A stretch of DNA of 61,136 bases from CAVUXJ01 sp963814975. Its GTDB lineage: Bacteria; Acidobacteriota; Vicinamibacteria; Vicinamibacterales; CAVVIG01. Every line of letters starts with the position of its first letter. Within the stretch, counting starts at the first letter, position 1. The translations under genes and the position numbers were made by a program. The DNA is taken from the NCBI GenBank assembly GCA_963814975.1, contig CAWFFB010000008.1:1-61136 (forward strand), given 5' to 3'. Below the pieces are notes generated by a model. It was not told the origin of the DNA and searched no databases. It worked only from the letters and a program-made list of their open reading frames with translations. Shown piece after piece: positions 48,391 to 57,999 of this stretch.

Positions 48391-49969
48391 GTGAACGTGA
48401 AGATCCAGTATAGGGCCGTCGTCGTGTTTGGCGTCGCGATGACGCTCGCGGCGTGCGGCGACAATAAGCCGGCAGGGACGGTCACGCAGGGGCCTGCAAC
48501 ACAACTGTCGCAAGACACGCAGGCGCCCGCAACGAAGCCGGCTGCGGAAGCCGAACCGCCACTGCCGCCATCCGAGATCGAGACGCAGTTGCCGCCGGCC
48601 GTGCGCGAGACCGTCCTGAAGCCGTTTACCGGTGACCTCGATGGAATGGTTCAGCGGAGGCTCGTGCGGGTCGGTGTCACGTTCAATCGCACGTTCTACT
48701 TCGTCGATAAGGGGACGCAGCGCGGCGTGTCTGGTACGAGTACGCGCAACTTGTCGAGGAGCGCCTCAACAAACACGCCAAGACCAGCGCCAACAACAAA
48801 GTCTTCTTGGCCCTCGTGCCGCTGCCCCGCGCCAAGTTGCTGCCAGCACTGGTTGACGGCAAAATCGACCTGGTGGCGGCGCAGGTCACCGTCACCCCTG
48901 AACGGCAGAAACTCGTCGACTTCACGAATCCCACGCGGATGAATGTCAAGGAGATTCTCGTCACCGGCAGCGTGGCGCCGCCAATAGCCTCAGTTGACGC
49001 TTTGTCCGGCCAGGAGGTCTTCGTCCGCGACACGAGCAGCTACCGGCAGAGCTTGCTCGCGCTCAACGACAGGTTCAAGGCCGAAGGGAAGGCGCCGGCG
49101 GTCATTCGCCCAGCGCCGGAGAACCTCGAGGACGACGACCTGCTCGAGATGGTGAACGCGGGTCTGATTCCGGCCGTCATCGTCGACGACTACATGGCGA
49201 ACTTCTGGAAGAAGGTCCTTCCGAATCTGAACGTGCACGAAAACATCGCCGTCCGGCAGAGCGGCACCCTCGCGGTTGCCGTGCGCAAGAACAGCCCGCA
49301 GCTGTCGGCCGCTTTGAACACGTTCATGGGCAACTACGGGCTCGGAACAACGTTTGGCAACATCATCGAACGCAAGTACCTGGTCAACACCACGTATGTC
49401 AAGAACGCGGCATCCGATGCGGAGCGGCAGAAATTCCAGGCGCTGGTGCAGTTCTTCCGCAAGTACAGCGAACGGTACAACGTGGACTATGTGCTCATGG
49501 CGGCGCAGGGCTACCAGGAGTCGCGGCTCGATCAGAACGCGAAGAGCCGGGTCGGCGCGATCGGCATCATGCAGCTGATGCCGGCGACGGGCGCGAACAG
49601 AACGTCGGTGACGTCACACAGGTCGAGCCCAACATCCACGCCGGCGTCAAATACATGCGCGCCACCGAGGACGCGTTCTTCAAGGACGCACCGATGGACA
49701 ATCTGAATAAGGCGCTCTTTACGTTCGCGTCCTACAACGCGGGGCCGGGCCGGATTCGCCAGCTGCGGAGAGAAGCCGAGAAACGGGGGCTCGACCCCAA
49801 CGTGTGGTTCGGCAACGTGGAAACCATCGCCGCGGAGAGGATCGGCCGCGAGACGATCACCTACGTCAGCAACATCTTCAAGTACTACGTCGCCTACCGG
49901 CTGGTGCTCGAAGAGATCGAGCGGAGGGCGACAGCCAGGGCGGCGGTGACAGCGAAGGACGCGAAGTAA
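48391..49969 (+). CDS. mltF: MltF-like lytic transglycosylase lipoprotein, two frameshifts
   Basis: Lipobox: VFGVAMTLAACGDN, lipidated Cys22. Then a periplasmic solute-binding-like domain (RLVRVGVTFNRTFYFVDKGT, after a shift WYEYAQLVEERLNKHAKTSA, LVDGKIDLVAAQVTVTPERQ). A lytic transglycosylase domain follows: YQESRLDQNAKSRVGAIGIM with the catalytic Glu, QLMPATG, then after a second shift FTFASYNAGPGRIRQLRREA and YVSNIFKYYVAYRLVLEE. Single-base shifts are near 48730 and 49595. It cleaves peptidoglycan glycan strands at the outer membrane. Confidence 0.85.
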
Positions 49970-51409
49970 TGCCATCAACCATTCGAGGCGGCCTGGCCCT
50001 CGCGGTTTGCCCAAGGTCTGATGGCTGGTTGAAGCCGTGGATGCTACCGCCTGTCCACATGTGGCTCCGCTAAGTGCCGGGGACGATTGTTGCGGCGTCT
50101 CCGGAGTAGCACAGCCGACCAGCAGGCTCACTGCGGTTGCCGCGGTTGCGCCGAAGAGAACGTTCACAGCTCGGCTGTAACCATCGGCCGCGGCGACGAT
50201 GTATCAGTCGCCTTCAGGCCAGCCTTTGGCTGATGCGCCGCCGCCAGTTAACCGCAAGATCCAGAGATCGACGTCGTAGGGGAGAACCTCCATCGTCATT
50301 GCCGCGACGATACCGACATCGCTGACGGGCACGACGCGACGGCGCCCGTTCGTTCAGTCAGGACGTGAATTGTGTAAGAACTGTGTAAGGTGGGCGCGAA
50401 ACCGGCGAGAAGTACAGACGTTAAGGGAGTCACATTGAGGAGTCGCTCAGCGAGCCTCGCCGAAATCGCTTTCCAAGCGTGCTCGATCGACCACTCCGAC
50501 ATCTCTCCGCGTTTAAATCAACGGTTTGCGAACGGTCCGACTAACATTATCGCACACGCCGTCGACATCGGAGCCGTTCTTCGATCTCGTATGCATTGAG
50601 TGGCTTGACGCCTACGAGAACGGCCGTTCGCGGAAATCGTGTAAGACCCGCTGGCATCCGCTCTCGATTCTGTTCACGCACAGCGATCGCGCCGATGATG
50701 CGTGTGGAACTTGCTGGCGAGTATCGTCGCATCGATCACAAGGCCACCACTGCGTCAGGGCGTTCGTTTCGCTGTCAAGGTCAACAGTTCTTTGCTGACC
50801 CCAGTATGTAGCCAGACACCAACAGTGAATTGGTGTGACAAATTACGCGAAAGCTAGCAGCTGGCGAGAGGAATTTCTGACCCTGGCGCCAGCGCTTGAG
50901 GGTGAACGCCGCCAAATGCAAGGCGAGGCTTGTTCGCCGATAAGCACCCAAGGGCGCGAGACGCGACCTCTGCTGACCAACACCCGCGGTGCGGCGCGTT
51001 TCCGGGCGACAATATCGGCGAGCCCACGCGGCACGACGCGATCAGCCAGGAGCTGGTTTCAGATCGCGGGGCGCCTTCACCCACTCGCGAAATCGCGGGA
51101 CCTGTGGGACCTTCTTCCTGGCCCGATCTCGGCGCCGCTCCTCGCGGTGCACAAGATTCCAACAGGGCTGCAAATTCCACTGGTAACCTCAACGCGGTCC
51201 GACCTGTCCGTGGTTGTACACCCTGAGACCATGAAGGTCGGTGGTCGCATCGTACCGACGTTGAAGTAGTTACGGCCTGCTCTCCGCAGCCCTCCGCCCT
51301 GGCAGCACCGATGGAGCCGATTGAACCGCCGGGTGTGCGGCTCGGCGCGGCGCGGACAGTCGCCGAGCTGGGCATCCACCGAGACGACGGGGAGACGATC
51401 CTGCGAAAG
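49970..51409. other. 1.4 kb with no supportable gene
   Basis: Open frames are short or lack domains. A possible lipoprotein start on the minus strand (GTG 50167, VSLLVGCATPE) runs into antisense of the transglycosylase gene and is not credible as a full gene. The segment contains the second tRNA-Ser-like repeat (50468-50508) and flanking sequence similar to 47690-47960. Confidence 0.45.
50468..50508 (-). repeat. tRNA-Ser 5'-half-like sequence, copy B
   Basis: On the minus strand 50508 to 50468 reads GGAGAGATGTCGGAGTGGTC, then GATCGAGCACGC and TTGGAAAGC. Same structure as copy A, but the D stem is TCG/CGA in place of TCC/GGA, a compensated change. The preceding TCGCAAACCGTTGATTTAAA is also shared with copy A. 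No 3' half is present. A short frame on this strand (MSEWSIEHAWK...) is an artefact of this sequence. Confidence 0.55.
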
Positions 51410-52003
51410 TCATGAGCCCTGGCGCCTGACTTTCGAAAGGCAGTCCGTGGCGAGGCGCTCCAACAGTCTGCCGGCGGCGGCGGCGAGGTCGCCGGGCAGG
51501 TCGGCCGCGATCGGTTCCTCGGCGCGGATGATCTCCGAATGGACCGCCCGGTCGGTGGTCGTCACCTGGACCTCGGCAGCCCCGACCAGCCGCGGGCTCG
51601 GCGCCGCCTCGATCTGCCATGCCACCAGCGTGACGGCCAGCGACGGCGCGCTGCCGACGTCGACGAGGCGAATATCGGGACTCGACGCGATGGCATATCG
51701 CACCGCCGAATCCAGGTAGCGATCGGGTGTGGCTGCCCAGAGCCAGACCGGATCCTCGGTCACTTCGCCACCGGGCTGCTGGTGCAGCACGCGACGGCCG
51801 ATGTGTCCCCGGCTCTGCGTCTCGAGCAGACGGACGCTCGTGGCGTTCGGGGCATCGGCGGCCACTCCACCCGGCTCGACCAGTCGTGGCTCGATCATGC
51901 GGATGGGAACGGTATCCGGGCGTTCAATCCGAACACGGCAGCCGCCGCCCAGGCAGGCCACTGCCAGCACGACGAGCATTCCGTATCGCGAGCGCCGATT
52001 CAT
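51410..52003 (-). CDS. PqiC-like lipoprotein of the Mla operon
   Basis: 197 residues from ATG 52003 with a lipobox-type signal (MLVVLAVACLGGGC). The mature part fits the ABC-type transport auxiliary lipoprotein (PqiC/YmbA) fold: LWAATPDRYLDSAVRYAIAS and LVAWQIEAAPSPRLVGAAEV. It overlaps the mlaD stop by four bases. It probably holds the outer-membrane side of the MCE channel. Confidence 0.8.
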   Translation of the reverse strand: MNRRSRYGMLVVLAVACLGGGCRVRIERPDTVPIRMIEPRLVEPGGVAADAPNATSVRLLETQSRGHIGRRVLHQQPGGEVTEDPVWLWAATPDRYLDSAVRYAIASSPDIRLVDVGSAPSLAVTLVAWQIEAAPSPRLVGAAEVQVTTTDRAVHSEIIRAEEPIAADLPGDLAAAAGRLLERLATDCLSKVRRQGS

Positions 52004-52965
52004 TTCGGCTTCGCTCCTGCCTGCCGGATGCCGTGGACCACCGATTCCGGCTGTTCCTGCAGCTGGCGCGCGAGCTCGCGCAGCTGCTCGAGCGACTCGC
52101 GTATCGCGGGCAGCGAGCGCCGCAGGTCCTCCGCCGCCAGGCTGGCCTGGTCCATGGCTTCGCGCGTGGCGCGGCCGGAGGCGGGCAGGTCTGCCGCGTC
52201 GATGGCCGCGCGTGCCTCGTCGGCGAACTTCGACAGGGTGCCCTCGTTGCCGACCAGTCCGTCCAGGTTCGAGGCGATTGCCTCGACCTGCGCCGTGGTC
52301 GTCGAGAAGAACTTCCGCGAGTCGGCGCTGAGGGCCGGCAGCTCGCTCTCGCGGACGATGCGTTCGACGTTGGTGAAGAACCGGTCGGCCCGATCGAGGC
52401 TGTCGGGCATCCGGGCGACGATGTCCCGAAGGACCTGGAGCGTGGCCTCGACGCGCTCCAGCACTTCGGGCAACCGGTCTCGTAACTCCGCAATCGGGGT
52501 CGGCATCGACGGGATGTATGGCCGACTTGGCGTGAAGCCGAGCGACATCGGCGGAGGGGGGGTCTCCGGCATGTCGAGAAAGAGGTATGCCTCGCCGGTC
52601 ACGGGGTTGCTCACCACTTGAGCGCGCAGCCGCTCGAAAAATACGGGCGACCTGGCCAAGTCCTGGAGGTTGGTGACATTGGCGCCGACGGTGGTGAGGC
52701 GATCGGTGAACAGCTCGAAGTCGATCTCGATCGTGCGGCCGCCCGGTTCTACCTGCAGGTTCGACACCCGCCCCACGGCGACGCCGCGGTAGCGCACCGG
52801 GCTCGAGATGTCGAGGCCAGTGACGTTCTCCTGCGTATAGGTGACGAGCTCGATGACTCCGCGGCTCCGCATCCGTTGGATGAAGAGTAGCCCCGTCGCG
52901 AGCATCACGACGATCGCGATGACAACGAACAATCCGAGGCGCGCGTAGCTCTTCTCGACCGCCAT
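52000..52965 (-). CDS. mlaD: MCE-domain protein (MlaD/PqiB-like)
   Basis: 321 residues. An N-terminal membrane anchor (GLFVVIAIVVMLATGLLFI) leads into one MCE domain (VTGLDISSPVRYRGVAVGRV, DFELFTDRLTTVGANVTNLQ, VVSNPVTGEAYLFLDM). A long C-terminal helical tail (about 165-320) resembles the coiled needle of MCE proteins and could span the periplasm. It forms the lipid channel of the Mla system. ATG 52965 has AGGAGA upstream and starts four bases after the mlaF stop. Confidence 0.9.
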   Translation of the reverse strand: MAVEKSYARLGLFVVIAIVVMLATGLLFIQRMRSRGVIELVTYTQENVTGLDISSPVRYRGVAVGRVSNLQVEPGGRTIEIDFELFTDRLTTVGANVTNLQDLARSPVFFERLRAQVVSNPVTGEAYLFLDMPETPPPPMSLGFTPSRPYIPSMPTPIAELRDRLPEVLERVEATLQVLRDIVARMPDSLDRADRFFTNVERIVRESELPALSADSRKFFSTTTAQVEAIASNLDGLVGNEGTLSKFADEARAAIDAADLPASGRATREAMDQASLAAEDLRRSLPAIRESLEQLRELARQLQEQPESVVHGIRQAGAKPK

Positions 52966-52968
52966 GGT

Positions 52969-53739
52969 TCATCTCTCCTGGGCCGCGGACGCGCTCGGCG
53001 AGGACCGCGTGAAGAAGTTGTGCACGAACGGGATGGCCGATTCGTCCCGCAGCCGCCGAGGATCGCCTCGGGCCACGATCCCCTTGGCCTCCTTGTCGAG
53101 CACGATGCAGTTGTCGGCGACGAGGAAGATGCTTGCCAGCTCGTGTGTCACGATGACGATGGTAATCCCGAGGTCGCGGCTCAGCGTGACGATGAGGTGA
53201 TCGAGCTCGACCGCGCTGATCGGGTCGAGCCCGGCGGAGGGCTCGTCGAAGAACAGCAGCTCTGGCTCGATCATCAGCGCGCGCGCGATGCCCGCGCGCT
53301 TCTTCATGCCGCCCGAAATCTCACCAGGAAGGTGCCCCGCGAACGCGCCGAGGCCGACCAGATCCAGCTTCGCGTGCACGAAATCCTGTACGAGAGGGCC
53401 GCGGACGCTCGTCCATTTCGTCAGCGGGAGTGCGAGGTTCTCGGCCAGCGTCAGAGAGCTGAAGAGCGCGCCGGACTGGAACAGGACGCCGAACGGTGGG
53501 ACGCCGCTGTAGGCGTGCGGCTCGCCGACGCCGTCGATGTCGATGCGGCCGGCCATCGGCTGCTCCAGGCCGATCAGATACCGGAGCAGTGTGCTCTTGC
53601 CACTGCCCGACCCGCCGAGAATGGCCAGGGTCGTTCCGCGTTCGACCTTGAAGCTGACGTGCTCCATCAGCACGCGGGTCCCCCACCCGATCCGGAGATC
53701 CTCGACGACGATGTGCGGCCGTGATGAGGGCATGTTCAT
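52969..53739 (-). CDS. mlaF: MlaF, ABC ATPase for lipid transport
   Basis: 256 residues from ATG 53739, which overlaps the mlaE stop (ATGA). Walker A GGSGSGKST, Q-loop FQSGALFSSL, signature EISGGMKKRAGIARAL, Walker B LLFFDEPSAGLDP, H-loop VTHE. The signature motif EISGGMKKR and SGALF are typical of MlaF. It energises lipid movement with MlaE. Confidence 0.92.
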   Translation of the reverse strand: MNMPSSRPHIVVEDLRIGWGTRVLMEHVSFKVERGTTLAILGGSGSGKSTLLRYLIGLEQPMAGRIDIDGVGEPHAYSGVPPFGVLFQSGALFSSLTLAENLALPLTKWTSVRGPLVQDFVHAKLDLVGLGAFAGHLPGEISGGMKKRAGIARALMIEPELLFFDEPSAGLDPISAVELDHLIVTLSRDLGITIVIVTHELASIFLVADNCIVLDKEAKGIVARGDPRRLRDESAIPFVHNFFTRSSPSASAAQER

Positions 53740-54857
53740 ATTCCCAGCAGCGTGAAGAACAGCGTGAAGAGGGCGCTGATTGCGATCACGCCGAAGATCG
53801 AATGCACGACGGCGGTGGTGGTGCGCGCGCCGACGGCCGCCGCTCCTCCGCGCGCGGCCAGACCCTGCCCGCAGGCGATGAGCCCGATGATCAGCCCGAG
53901 GAAGGGCGCCTTGATCATCCCGTTGAGAAAGTGCGCAGCGGTGATGTGGTCCGCAGTGCCGAGCACATAGGCGCGTGGCGTCATGTCGGTGATGGCGGTC
54001 GTCGCGAGGAGCCCGCCGCCGAGCGCCAGCACGTCGCCAATCCAGGTCAGCAGCGGCACGCTGACCACGAGCGCAAGACAGCGCGGCACGACCAGCCAGC
54101 TCACCGGGTGGAAGCCCATCGACCGAAGCGCGTCGATCTCCTCCGACACCTGCATCGTGGCCAGTTCCGAGGCCAGGCCCGCGCCCGAGCGGCCCGCAAC
54201 GACGATGGCGGTGACCAGGGGGCCGAGCTCGCGGAAGTGTGCGATGACGACGAGCTCGGGGACGTACACCGTCGCGCCGAACCGCCCGAGCTGCGAGACG
54301 CCGAGAAATCCGATGATGACACCGACGAGCAGGTTCGCGGCGCTCGTGACCGGCAGTGCGTCCGCGCCGATCACCTGCAACAGCCGTGGTAGCGACGACC
54401 AATCGACGCGAGCGGACCGGAAAGCCTTCGGGACCGCGGCGGCAGCCTGGCCGAGGAAGTCCAGCCCGCCGGTCACCATGCCTGGCACTGTTGCGGCCAC
54501 GACCCCGAGCCGGGCGAGCGGGCTCATCCTCCGGGCCGGCTGCGGCCGGGCCTCTACCCGCCGCTCGCGATAGAGCGTGATCAGGCGGATGGCGTGGGGG
54601 GTGTGATCCTCGACAAGGCGCGTGCGGAGCCCGCGTGTCTCGAGCCGGTCCATCAGCCCCGCCAGCAGCACGGCGCCCGCGCCGTCGATGTGCTCGAGCG
54701 CGGACAGGTGGAGGTCGACGTCACCGCTGGCGATCAAGTCCCGCTCGGCCTGCTCGACGGCCCGCACCACCTCCGACGCGTGCGCCAGGTCGAAGGTGCC
54801 GGCCGCGACCAGACGAGTGCGTTCACCATCGGCCTCTACCCTGATGGCCACGCTCAT
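53736..54857 (-). CDS. mlaE: MlaE permease with fused N-terminal STAS domain
   Basis: 373 residues from ATG 54857. Residues 1-105 form a STAS domain (LVAAGTFDLAHASEVVRAVE, DLHLSALEHIDGAGAVLLAG), the fold of MlaB. Residues 120-373 are the MlaE permease with about five helices: ALPVTSAANLLVGVIIGFLG, VAGRSGAGLASELATMQVSE, EIDALRSMGFHPVSWLVVPR, and LFFTLLGI at the end. The MlaB function is thus fused to the permease. First gene of the operon; the promoter should be upstream of 54857. Confidence 0.92.
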   Translation of the reverse strand: MSVAIRVEADGERTRLVAAGTFDLAHASEVVRAVEQAERDLIASGDVDLHLSALEHIDGAGAVLLAGLMDRLETRGLRTRLVEDHTPHAIRLITLYRERRVEARPQPARRMSPLARLGVVAATVPGMVTGGLDFLGQAAAAVPKAFRSARVDWSSLPRLLQVIGADALPVTSAANLLVGVIIGFLGVSQLGRFGATVYVPELVVIAHFRELGPLVTAIVVAGRSGAGLASELATMQVSEEIDALRSMGFHPVSWLVVPRCLALVVSVPLLTWIGDVLALGGGLLATTAITDMTPRAYVLGTADHITAAHFLNGMIKAPFLGLIIGLIACGQGLAARGGAAAVGARTTTAVVHSIFGVIAISALFTLFFTLLGI

Positions 54858-55305
54858 CACGTTGGACTATACCACCCGGAAAGTTGCGGCTGGTGCGACT
54901 GCGATGCGGGCGCTGCCCAAGAGTTTCATGACCGCGGAGGGTAGGCTTCCCTCGCGCGCCACACGATTGGTAGTGCTGTTCTCAGTCCAGCCGGCTGTCG
55001 CAGAACTGTCCCAGAACCTCGGATGTTGACCTGCTTGGGGTTAGCTTCTGAGCGAAAGCAGATTCCCCAGGTTGTTGAAAACACTGAAAGGCGATATACG
55101 GAAGAGAGCCGTTGGAAAGGAAGGTTCTTCGCCCAAGGCAGGTGCGTTACCAGGCTGCGCTAGGCCCCGACCGTTGAATCCCTTCGCGAACAGGGCAGGG
55201 GAGCGGTCCGGCCCGCACCGGCGGGCGGCGTTCGACGTACTTCCGCACGAACCGTATCTCTCTCTCATGAAGTACTGACACCGTACGGAGGTGGTTCACC
55301 CCATT
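54858..55305. other. region between mla operon and integrative element
   Basis: About 450 bases with no recognised gene. It should contain the mla promoter and the junction with the island. Near 55305-55330 TTTTACTGTGCCCAATTTTG is followed by TGCCCACC, a short direct repeat of TGTGCCCA. Confidence 0.4.
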
Positions 55306-56671
55306 TTACTGTGCCCAATTTTGTGCCCACCCCCGGTATGAAACGCTGTGAAATGGTCGTAGTCGAGACGCGGCTGGATAGCTCGTTCTTCCTGCGGAAA
55401 TGGCACTCGGTAGCAATCGGTGATACCCGGTGAGTTTGCCTCGTCTGCAACTGTTAACCGGAGGGTTGCTGGTTCGAATCCAGCCTGAAGAGCCACTTTT
55501 ATTCGGAAATTCCACGACTTTCGCCGCCGTCCGATCGCGCGTCGGAGCACGTTGCCCTTTTCTTGCCCTTTTCTCTTCGCGCACTCCTTCCGTCTGTGGC
55601 GGCGGTGTCGGAGCTCGGGCGTCCAGCAGGCCCACTTCCGCTGACAGGTACGCCGGCGAGAGATGGGCATACCGCATGACCATTCGCAGGCCGCGATGGC
55701 CAAGGAGCTCGGCCACGGAGCGAAGCGAGGCGCCTTTCATGATCAACCAGGAAGCGAAGGTGTGCCGCAGATCATGCCAGGTGAAGTCTTTGATCTCGGC
55801 GATCTCGAGTGCCGTGTGGAACCCGTTCTTCACGTCTTTGACCGGCTCGCCGGCGTGCCGACCCGTCGCGTGCGCGAACACGTACGGACATCAGGCAAGC
55901 GTTCGGTATAGAGCGCCTGCAGCGTCGTCAGCACGGTCGCGTTCAGGGGGACCGCATGTGGCCGGCCGCTCTTCGTCCGCGGAATCCGAACGACGCGATT
56001 CAGAAAGTCCACGTAGTCCCATCGCAGGTGGAAGAGGCTGCCCCGGCGCAGGCCCGTATGCAGGGAAAGGATGATTTTTTCGGCCAGTAATGGCGACGTC
56101 TCAATCGTCTTCGCCGCTTGGATGAGGCGGTTGTACTCATCCTCAGTGAGATAGCGCAGTCGGGAGTTGTCTTCGTTGAAGAACTTGACTCGGCAAACCG
56201 GATTCGAGGCCGCCAGACTGCGCGCCATGCACCAGTTGAAGAACGCCTTCAAGACCGCGAGATCCTTGTCGACGGTGGTGTGAGCCACATCTTGGGCGCG
56301 TCGCAGCTTCACATCTTCGATCAGAGTGGGCGTAATCTTCGCGAGCAGCGTACTCGCCTTGATGTGCGCTTCCCACACGGAAAGCGCGGGCTCGACATAC
56401 GAGTCGTGTGAGCGATTCTGAACCGCCGAATACTCACGATACTGTTTCAGAGCTGTCTCGAACGAGACAGTCTTCGGCGCCTGCTCGTGCCAGGTGCCAT
56501 TCTCGATTTTGGTTTGCTCCGCGGACCAGATGCGCAAGGCTTCGCGCTCGCGACGGAGCCGCTTCCGCAGCCTTGAACCGTCTGGTACCGAATCTCAACG
56601 AGCCAGCGATTCCGCTCCGGGTTCCAAACTGGACCCTTCGAGAAGTCGCGATTCTTTCGTGTTTCGTCCAT
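55306..56671 (-). CDS. tyrosine-recombinase integrase of the island, two frameshifts
   Basis: ATG 56671 opens MDETRKNRDFSKGPVWNPER, an arm-binding start. A shift near 56575 leads to LRKRLRREREALRIWSAEQT and the core-binding domain. The catalytic domain has SLHTGLRRGSLFHLRW (Arg), RTKSGRPHAVPL (Lys), then after a second shift near 55882 WHDLRHTFASWLI (His-x-x-Arg) and LLGHRGLRMVMRYAHLSP (His, nucleophile Tyr). The tail reads antisense through a tRNA fragment (GWIRTSNPPVNSC), so the true stop is uncertain. It integrates the element at that tRNA. Confidence 0.82.
55451..55495 (+). tRNA. 3' fragment of tRNA-Asn(GTT), probable attachment site
   Basis: CTGTTAACCGGAGGGTTGCT, then GGTTCGAATCCAGC and CTGAAGAGCCA. 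It contains the anticodon loop with GTT, the 3' side of the anticodon stem (CCGGA), the T arm (GCTGG/CCAGC around TTCGAAT), and the acceptor 3' strand with encoded CCA. The matching 5' half (acceptor TCTTCAG, anticodon stem TCCGG) is absent in the preceding 80 bases. A tRNA 3' end next to an integrase is the usual attachment site of an integrated element. Confidence 0.65.
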
Positions 56672-56875
56672 GACCCGCGCTCGCTTTGATGTAGAACTCG
56701 CCACATACCGGTCAAGCACGCTTCTGCGTATCCGAATGGCCCCGTTTCCGTACTTGACGACGTCAATTTTACGGTCGCTGATCCAGTGCCGCAGGGTCCA
56801 CGGCCGGATCCCCAGGTAGCAGGCAGCATCGACGACGTTCAGGAGGTCCTCTGTAGCCATGTCCATCCTCACCAT
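56672..56875 (-). CDS. excisionase-like helix-turn-helix protein
   Basis: Begins at ATG 56875, 56866 or 56860. MATEDLLNVVDAACYLGIRP, WTLRHWISDRKIDVVKYGNG and AIRIRRSVLDRYV form the MerR/excisionase-type winged HTH used by recombination directionality factors. The frame runs on without a stop into the integrase start at 56671, so the two are either fused or a stop has been lost. The SpoVG-like gene upstream ends inside the first codons, so the three are co-transcribed. Confidence 0.68.
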
Positions 56876-57231
56876 GTGTACAGATGCCCGGATACCGCCC
56901 GAAGGCGGTACCCGGGTTCGACCGATCTACGAAGCGGCCTCAGTGCCGTCTCCTGGTACTCGGCGTACGCCTGGAGCACGAGCTCGCGAAGCGGATTCTG
57001 GGCGTCCGCGTCGGCGATGGGACGCAGCAGCGCGAAACTGCGACGCTCACCATTGATCGCGTACTGACGCGCCGGGAACGTGACGTTGCGGCCGTTGCCA
57101 CCGCGTCGCTCCCAGATGGCGAACCCGATCAGCTTCAAGCCGTCGAGTACGCCGTCGGTGAAATGCAGCTCGGCATCCGCGAGTTTGCCGGGCGGGTTGG
57201 CTTTGTCGTTCGGAACGATTTTGACGACCAT
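56869..57231 (-). CDS. SpoVG-like hypothetical protein of the integrative element
   Basis: 120 residues from ATG 57231 with a strong Shine-Dalgarno (AGGAGGTCAC). LADAELHFTDGVLDGLKLIG, FAIWERRGGNGRNVTFPARQ and GERRSFALLRPIADADAQ resemble the SpoVG/septation-protein fold, a small DNA-binding beta-hairpin domain. The C-terminal tail after LRRSVEPGY is long and may be extra. It sits directly upstream of the excisionase-like gene. Confidence 0.55.
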   Translation of the reverse strand: MVVKIVPNDKANPPGKLADAELHFTDGVLDGLKLIGFAIWERRGGNGRNVTFPARQYAINGERRSFALLRPIADADAQNPLRELVLQAYAEYQETALRPLRRSVEPGYRLRAVSGHLYTW

Positions 57232-57297
57232 GATGTGACCTCCTGAAAAGCTCGCCGTTGCGGCGAGCGGTTGACGCCGACGAGTGAGTTGAGCGAG

Positions 57298-57664
57298 TCA
57301 TGCCGCAACCTGGGTGGCTGTTGGGGCCTGAAGGCGTTGCCACAGCCAGTGCTGCAGCGTGTTGAGGCCGACGAGCCCGGGATCCGCGGAAAGCAACAGG
57401 TGCTGGTTGCCGCGGTACTTGGCGCGTTGCCAGGCGAGCTCCATCGCGTCGACGAGGACCAGTCGTGCGGTGTGCGTCCGCGGCTCTCGTCGAGCGTGAT
57501 CGGATCCGCTGCGAAGCCCGCTACGTCTGCGAACGTCGCCGGTGAAGCGTGACCGTTGCCGGCGAGTCGAGCTCGGCGGGTGCCGTGGTGACGAACGCGA
57601 AATAGATCCGCGTGTGGTGGCCGATCGTCACCGTGATGCTGGGTGTGAGCGACCTTTCAGTCAT
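57298..57664 (-). pseudogene. small hypothetical protein, one frameshift
   Basis: ATG 57664 follows AGAGGAGAACACC. It reads MTERSLTPSITVTIGHHTRI and YFAFVTTAPAELDSPATV, then a shift near 57540 to ADPITLDESRGRTHTARLVL, VDAMELAWQRAKYRGNQHLL and LNTLQHWLWQRLQAP, ending at 57298. Length after correction is about 121 residues. No domain is recognised. It is 67 bases upstream of the SpoVG-like gene in the same operon. Confidence 0.5.
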
Positions 57665-57832
57665 GGTGTTCTCCTCTTTTCTTCGAGATCCCCCGCCGCT
57701 TCGATAAATGCCCTCCGTGTGAAGTGCGGAGGCCGAGTCAAGGCCGCGCCAGCGGCGAGCGCAGCGAGCGAAGCCTTGACGCGGCCGAGCACTTCCACAG
57801 AATTCGCAGCTCGAAGCGGCGGCATGTTGCCG

Positions 57833-57999
57833 TCACCGTCTTGCGGGAGTGGCTCCCATCAGTCCGGCCTCGCGGAAGCTGAAGTACCGGTGCTCGTCGC
57901 CGACGATCAGGTGATCGAGCAGGGGCAGGTCGAGCACGTCGGCCGCCGCGCACAGCCGCAGCGTGAGCCGCGCATCGTCCGGGCTCGGTGTGGGATCGC
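57833..57999 (-). pseudogene. radC: RadC/JAB-domain protein fragment, interrupted by the RIT element
   Basis: SGDPTPSPDDARLTLRLCAA, ADVLDLPLLDHLIVGDEHRY and FSFREAGLM are the C-terminal part of a RadC-family MPN+/JAB metal-protease-like domain. The catalytic HNHPSGDP motif is cut: here RISGDP replaces HPSGDP, because the inserted element starts at about 57999. RadC-like genes are common on mobile elements. The N-terminal part would lie beyond the right end of the window. Confidence 0.75.

Noticed and set aside
49532..50167. Possible lipoprotein gene (VSLLVGCATPE signal) on the minus strand
   Set aside because: After about 60 codons it runs antisense through the transglycosylase gene; GTG start without ribosome binding site. 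At most a broken remnant.
50296..50502. Short protein MSEWSIEHAWK... on the minus strand
   Set aside because: Its start is the tRNA-Ser-like sequence read as protein; not a real gene.
51270..51409. Possible C-terminal gene fragment upstream of the lipoprotein gene
   Set aside because: Open in several frames but too short and without a match.
55306..55500. Integrase C-terminal extension GWIRTSNPPVNSC
   Set aside because: This is the antisense of the tRNA T arm and acceptor; the real protein probably ends earlier.
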